DNA of 64,000 bases from Trypanosoma brucei gambiense DAL972 (lineage: Eukaryota > Euglenozoa > Kinetoplastea > Trypanosomatida > Trypanosomatidae). The stretch spans positions 1,178,001 to 1,242,000 of the forward strand of contig NC_026738.1 of NCBI RefSeq assembly GCF_000210295.1, written 5' to 3'. The notes below the pieces were generated by a model. It ran no database searches. It saw nothing but the letters and a program-made list of their open reading frames with translations, and was not told the DNA's origin. A program made the translations under genes and the position numbers. Every line of letters begins with the position of its first letter. The first letter of the stretch is position 1. This document shows, one piece after another, positions 59,397-64,000 of the stretch.

Positions 59397-61154
59397 CTAT
59401 AACTCTGAGTGCAGTCGCAACTTCACTCTTAAAAGTGCTGCCTTCAGCTGCTCTGCAGTCATGGTCGGGTGAGTTCGTGTGTAGGCGGAAGACGCGGAAC
59501 TGAAACCGGCGTCACGACTCTTGAAACTCACATCACTGGTGCCTTCGCTAGACATATTTTTGTAGTCCTCGCTGGGGAAATCACCGCCGCCTCCCTCGCG
59601 TCGTGGTGGAGTGCTGATAGAACTCATGGAACTAACAGTTACATTAGTTTGAGATGGAGGGCCTTGAGGATTGTTTGATGGGGGCACTTCACCCATCGCT
59701 CGTTCCAACCTCGCTTGCAGTAACTTGAGGTTAGTGAGAAATTGCTCACGCCGCTCACTCCTCTCCTCTATTTTGTTTGTGCTATCGGTGGAACCCGTGT
59801 GAGTGCTGCTGTTGTCATCATCACATGCGCTGTGATCACAAATGGATGTTGGATGGGGTGGAACTTCTTCTGACGCCTTTAACGGATGAAGTAACGGTGG
59901 TTCCCCTCCGCTTGTTGGAGTCACGGCATGCGACTCAACTTCCACATCATCAGTAGCTGCAGTTGCCCTTAAAACATGGTCCCCGCTATCTCTCTTTGTT
60001 GCATGAAAACCGGGGGAAAGTTCACCACTTTGCTCAGGATCCTCATCAGCAAATACGCACAGAGATGTTGTCGGCAACTGCGCAACAATATCCGCATCCG
60101 TGGGAAGGAGAGAGGATATCGTTGAAAGCTGCAGCAACCGCTCGAATGTATTGAAGGAGACTGAGTCTTCAAGTTGTCTCGGCTTAGCCTCAGTGCCTAG
60201 CGTATCACGAAGGAATATTGCCTCAAATTCCGCTTCCCCTTTTGATTTAAGTGCAACCGATCGCCGAGTGTCTTGCATCCGAGTACACACCTCTTCTGTC
60301 CTGGGCCCCTCAGTAGCATGCTGCTTTAAAGCTAACAAGTTTTTCTCTCGACGCCGCATTTCCTCCTCCGCATGTTTGGCCTCCTCCTCCTGTTTTCGCT
60401 TCAACGACGCCGCTCGCTCCGCTGCCTCCCGCCGCTTTCGTTCCACCGACTCATGATTCGACTCAATCGCGCGCTGTCGTTCCTCAAGGTAGTGAGCGGC
60501 AGCAGCAGTGGCGTCTTCAACAATATCCTCGCGTGCTGGCCACTCAACAGTAGTTGTTGGCTGTTCCATACGCGTTTTCCCCTTACGCAAACGTGTTGGC
60601 ATGGTTTGAGGGTATGCTCCCGCAAGAGGTGACGGGCGAGCAACATCATCACCAGTGAAACCAGGCACGGAGCGTTTCTCCCGCTTTGAAACGATAACTT
60701 TTGCACGAGCCTCTTCAGCTGCACGCACAGCTTTTTTGCGCTCTATAATGCGTCGCTGTGGTTCCTGTTGGAGGGCCCGGGTAACAGATGCCTTTTCCAG
60801 TGCTAATTTGTGTCTTTCCCTCTCCAGTGCATATTCAGCTCCCCATGCACTAAGTTCATTAATTGCCTGTTCGTGCTGGTGTGCCTCCAAGTTAGCAGCC
60901 CCTTTCATGCCTTCACCCTGCCGCGCATGTGCTTCATAAAGCATACGATCAATAAGATCAGACTCACGTTGCCGCTCTAACAGCCATTGCGTGCGCAGAT
61001 CCTTCATAATGCAACGGGCCTGTTCACGCTTCTGAGCGGCGTACGTCCGGGCCCGCTGCACGCCAATTTGGTTGGCAATACGACGCGCCTCTTCTAAGCG
61101 CGCACGTCGCGCCTCTGCTTCTTCTTTACTGCGTAAATAGCGCAGCGTCACCAT
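59397..61154 (-). CDS. CEP295-like centriolar coiled-coil protein
   Basis: A 585-residue protein from the ATG at 61154. An earlier in-frame ATG at 61247 is rejected because a pyrimidine tract and AG at 61186-61225 lie between the two. The N-terminal 150 residues follow the conserved head of CEP295/Ana1. An Arg/Glu-rich helix is followed by LRTQWLLERQRESDLIDRML and YEAHARQGEGMKGA, where CEP295 has a Leu-Tyr-Leu-Ala and GEGH pattern. Further Glu/Arg coiled coil occupies about 210-300. The rest is Ser-, Glu- and Pro-rich and probably disordered. CEP295 converts daughter centrioles to functional ones in animals. A basal-body role is expected if the similarity holds. Confidence 0.55.
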   Translation of the reverse strand: MVTLRYLRSKEEAEARRARLEEARRIANQIGVQRARTYAAQKREQARCIMKDLRTQWLLERQRESDLIDRMLYEAHARQGEGMKGAANLEAHQHEQAINELSAWGAEYALERERHKLALEKASVTRALQQEPQRRIIERKKAVRAAEEARAKVIVSKREKRSVPGFTGDDVARPSPLAGAYPQTMPTRLRKGKTRMEQPTTTVEWPAREDIVEDATAAAAHYLEERQRAIESNHESVERKRREAAERAASLKRKQEEEAKHAEEEMRRREKNLLALKQHATEGPRTEEVCTRMQDTRRSVALKSKGEAEFEAIFLRDTLGTEAKPRQLEDSVSFNTFERLLQLSTISSLLPTDADIVAQLPTTSLCVFADEDPEQSGELSPGFHATKRDSGDHVLRATAATDDVEVESHAVTPTSGGEPPLLHPLKASEEVPPHPTSICDHSACDDDNSSTHTGSTDSTNKIEERSERREQFLTNLKLLQARLERAMGEVPPSNNPQGPPSQTNVTVSSMSSISTPPRREGGGGDFPSEDYKNMSSEGTSDVSFKSRDAGFSSASSAYTRTHPTMTAEQLKAALLRVKLRLHSEL

Positions 61155-62484
61155 TTTTTTCTTTTTTTTCTTTTGGTCCCTATAACTAAAGGTGGGAACG
61201 CAACACACCAAAGGAATTAGTAAGAACCCGTGACATGGGCAAAACATACATTTAAGAACATGTGAATACGCATAACAAGGCGGGAACGAACAACGACATG
61301 ATTAGGAGAATGAAAAAAGAAGGAAAAAAACACCGAAACCGCACACCAGAAACTTAAACAACGAGAGCCATAAGAATCATATCAAAAAGAACCCTATGAA
61401 CAAACGCTGTGCCTCTGGAAGGGAAAGACACGTCGACGGATCCAACCGCAAACATTCAAAACATCAGCAACACAAAACCAGAGGAAGAAAAAAATTGAAG
61501 TGCAACAAAAATAAACACTTGAGGAATCAAACAATCATAAAAACAAACAAATTGCAAAGACACCCCTAAATTGTCTTATGCAATGGAGGCCGCCAGTGCA
61601 AGTAGAGACAAATGCACTAAAAAGTCATCTTTACTGAGTCATGATTGAAACAAGAAAAAGAGAAAAAAAAAAAAGAAAGTAATAAGAAAAAAAACAGATT
61701 AGTTCGTGCGTCCAAACACCGAAGCAGCCTCAAATGGGCAACGCACGATGAGTCAGCACTTGTGCCCCTCTTATTGGAGTGTGCGCCATGCATCTTTAAG
61801 GTAAACCTCACACAAAAATTTTCATGATCCCAAAGTTTCCCCCACACATCGAACACCCTCACGCAAACTTTCTCTTTCCTTCCTTTCCAACATGCGACAA
61901 TTTATCAACAACAATCCAATCATGTTACGGTTCCCAGTCGACAAAAATGCAGAAAATACAAATTTTCCTCTCCATATATCGCAACGCTTCGCATTCATTT
62001 CCCAACTTACGACAAGAATAAATAATTTCACACACACTCATTCCGTAAATGAGCACTAACCGGATCCAATACTTCTCCCCCCCCCCTTCTTAATAAAGTC
62101 ACTCCACTGCACGAGCCCGTATTACACGACCGCATCTATGGGACGGGCATCGTCACCAACATTCACTTACAAAAACAACACACACAAAAAAAAACTTTAA
62201 AAAAAAAGAGTCGTGCCTCAATAATCTTCCAACACCTCTTCCCCCCTTCAGTCACTGCCGTACGAAATGTATTATAGAACACCTGAAAGAACAGAGCAGA
62301 AACCCTCAACATCAACTCTGCATGTATATACATGTATGTATATGAATACGTACATTTGCGTATGTGTATGAGTTTATGCGTATCTCTCTCCTCTCTCCTT
62401 CCCCATTCCCTCACCTTCCTTCTCCCTTTCCGTATAAAATTCAAGTAACAGCATGGACAGTTTGAAGAGAGAGAGAGAGAGAAA
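61155..62484. other. 1.3-kb spacer downstream of the Nudix gene
   Basis: No protein-like frame. It contains the acceptor of the CEP295-like gene (61186-61225), A-rich runs near 61655-61695, a C10 run near 62080-62090 and TG-containing repeats near 62322-62362. Most should be the 3' UTR of the Nudix gene. Confidence 0.6.
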
Positions 62485-62997
62485 TTATATGGAAGACCTT
62501 GTTTTCAAAAATGCCTTAGCCATGGGGATCGCCACCTTCGATACCGCAACAAAAATATGTTGCTTTTCTTTCGGGCAACGTTCGATTATCTCATCAATCG
62601 GCAGCCATTCCACATGGGAGAACTCCTGCTTTGCAACACTTCCCTTTGGTGGTACTAAACGGACCCTTTGAATAGTGCTGGAGGGCGTGTAAAATAAAAA
62701 AAGTCGTTGCTGTTGGCCCACGTATCCAAAATGACGCAAATTTGCACCTTCATGGAGTATGTAACGAAACTCGTGTGGATCCCCACTTGGCGGCATAATT
62801 TCACCAATAAGTCGTAAATCCTCTGAAAAAAGTCCGACCTCCTCATGCACTTCACGATATGCTGCTCGAATAATATCGGCATCCCCTTCCTCAACACCGC
62901 CCTGTACAAATTGGAACTTATCCTCATGAATTCGCTGGCAGGCGAGAAAGTTAAGATCTTCGTTGAATATTACCACACATACATTTTTTCGGTACAT
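62485..62997 (-). CDS. Nudix hydrolase
   Basis: A 170-residue protein from the ATG at 62997. The frame extends 71 codons upstream but crosses a very strong pyrimidine tract and the AG at 63021-63022, so the short form is the real one. The Nudix box lies at 33-56 with the core REVHEEVGL (Arg 48, Glu 49, Glu 52, Glu 53 and Gly 55). It differs from the consensus: the first Glu of GX5E is Asp 39, and one extra residue precedes Arg 48. The flanking text (KFQFVQGGV and FSHVEWLPIDE) resembles RppH/diadenosine polyphosphate hydrolases. Such enzymes clear Np(n)N or remove pyrophosphate from RNA 5' ends. The substrate here is open. Confidence 0.82.
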   Translation of the reverse strand: MYRKNVCVVIFNEDLNFLACQRIHEDKFQFVQGGVEEGDADIIRAAYREVHEEVGLFSEDLRLIGEIMPPSGDPHEFRYILHEGANLRHFGYVGQQQRLFLFYTPSSTIQRVRLVPPKGSVAKQEFSHVEWLPIDEIIERCPKEKQHIFVAVSKVAIPMAKAFLKTRSSI

Positions 62998-63400
62998 CAG
63001 CACGCCCTTTAAAAAACAATCTGAAGAAGCGCGAATGTGCGCATCAAACGGAGGAAGGGGATACGGAGGGCGAAAAAAAAAAAAATAACCATAATCATAA
63101 TTATTATACAAGTAAAAGAAATAACAAATAATATTGATAGTAATAATAAATTGCAGACAAATGAATGGAAAAGGATAGAAGTAAAAAATAGAAGGAGGTA
63201 TAATACGCAAAAAAGTGAATCATTGACAAGAATAGCCGGTGGAAAGACATGGTGCAACTGCACAAGTGACACCGCCCGCAGCCGTAATGCAGCAATTACC
63301 TACATGCATACGAGCGTTAAGTGGGAATTTGTTTTGAGGTTTGCGCACGTAAATCATCATGTAAAGAGGTACCATTGCGCCGCATGTGTATTAATGTCAC
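62998..63400. other. Spacer with the Nudix splice acceptor
   Basis: About 400 bases. Its minus strand carries a long T-rich tract (about 63023-63095) ending in CAG at 63021-63023. No gene seen. Confidence 0.65.
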
Positions 63401-64000
63401 TCACCCCTCCGCTGGAAATGAAAGCGCTCGATAATAACGCCGCTTATATTCAAGTGACTGAATGACTGCATCGGCTTGGGGCGATGTCGGGCCACTTTTT
63501 GATGCTGCGAGCGCAGTTAAGCCCTCCAGTCGCCGTTGAGCGCTAAATTCATCGTTAACCCCTTCACTCACCAGCGGCAGCCACCGCCCATACGTCTCTG
63601 CAGGATTTTTACGCACCCACGGCACAATGAGCCGACTCTCCATTAATTGTTCCATCATAAACTCAGCAAGAGGAACGGCATCAGTAAATGTTACGAAACC
63701 ACGCGGGTCCGTAGGCGACTCCCGCTCTTTCAGTATCCGATGAATAACACAAAAGAAATCACGCGTCACAAGCCGTTGATGACTGCTCTGCTCCGACCAA
63801 AAGGGTACTGGCATGGGAACAACACATGTGTCCGCTACGGATGGTGGCAAAAGTTGTTGTAACAAAAAAAAGGCATCACTACGAACAAATTGCGTGCGTG
63901 GGCCAAACTCCGGCACCAATGACTCGGCAGCTGTTAATAACCTCGATAACATGCGGTCCATAATGAGAAAACTGTACTCATCCCCCATTGAGAGCAACCG
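63401..64000 (-). CDS. C-terminal part of an unrecognised protein, cut by the window edge
   Basis: The frame is open to the right edge. At least 198 residues are visible, ending at the stop at 63401. ATGs at 63988 and 63961 could be starts, but the frame continues beyond them, so the gene may be longer. The protein is helical, with hydrophobic stretches but no clear membrane segment. Pro-rich text appears in the middle (VPMPVPFW), followed by RDFFCVIHRILKERES and a C-terminal helix rich in Ala and Arg. No family recognised. It is co-directional with the Nudix gene. Confidence 0.55.
   Translation of the reverse strand, partial: RLLSMGDEYSFLIMDRMLSRLLTAAESLVPEFGPRTQFVRSDAFFLLQQLLPPSVADTCVVPMPVPFWSEQSSHQRLVTRDFFCVIHRILKERESPTDPRGFVTFTDAVPLAEFMMEQLMESRLIVPWVRKNPAETYGRWLPLVSEGVNDEFSAQRRLEGLTALAASKSGPTSPQADAVIQSLEYKRRYYRALSFPAEG

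Overview
The window reads as a piece of a Trypanosoma brucei-group nuclear chromosome. Three things point there: long one-direction arrays of intronless genes with pyrimidine-tract/AG trans-splice acceptors before the ATGs, a tandem array of the trypanosome-type histone H4, and a VSG-related gene. From memory of the T. brucei maps, the H4 array and the primase-polymerase PPL1 lie on chromosome 5, which fits, but no database was consulted.

Layout. From the right edge down to about 7.25 kb every convincing gene is on the minus strand, as expected for one polycistronic unit transcribed right to left. The only plus-strand gene is a VSG-related gene at 4417-5850, so 5.85-7.25 kb is a convergent strand-switch region. 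The first 4.4 kb hold a frameshifted, decayed plus-strand gene and a GC-rich, stop-riddled tract that may be a dead retroelement. The last two minus-strand genes before the switch encode two more predicted surface proteins, one Cys-rich and one Ala-rich, with long spacers. Three candidate surface proteins therefore flank the switch.

From 11 to 64 kb the genes are mostly housekeeping. RNA metabolism: LSM7, a Fip1-like polyadenylation factor, a Nudix hydrolase. Ribosome biogenesis: an AAMP/Sqt1-like WD40 protein, the DBP4/DDX10 helicase and the LSG1 GTPase. Probable mitochondrial proteins: a LysM-repeat protein, an RNase III-fold protein without catalytic residues, a pseudouridine-synthase-like protein without its catalytic Asp, and the branched-chain ketoacid dehydrogenase E2. 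Basal body/axoneme: CEP104, a FOP/LisH protein, a CEP295-like protein and a possible CIMIP2/FAM166-type protein. Others: nicastrin, PPL1, a ZIP metal transporter, a RING protein, and a large oligopeptidase B-like peptidase.

The central feature is the H4 array at 38870-43137: 5.8 copies of a 736-bp unit carrying six identical H4 genes. Its neighbour at 37691-38839 is an orphan whose first third almost lacks C-ending codons. Several reading frames open with non-ATG codons, so I moved the start to the first ATG behind a plausible splice acceptor and say so in each entry.
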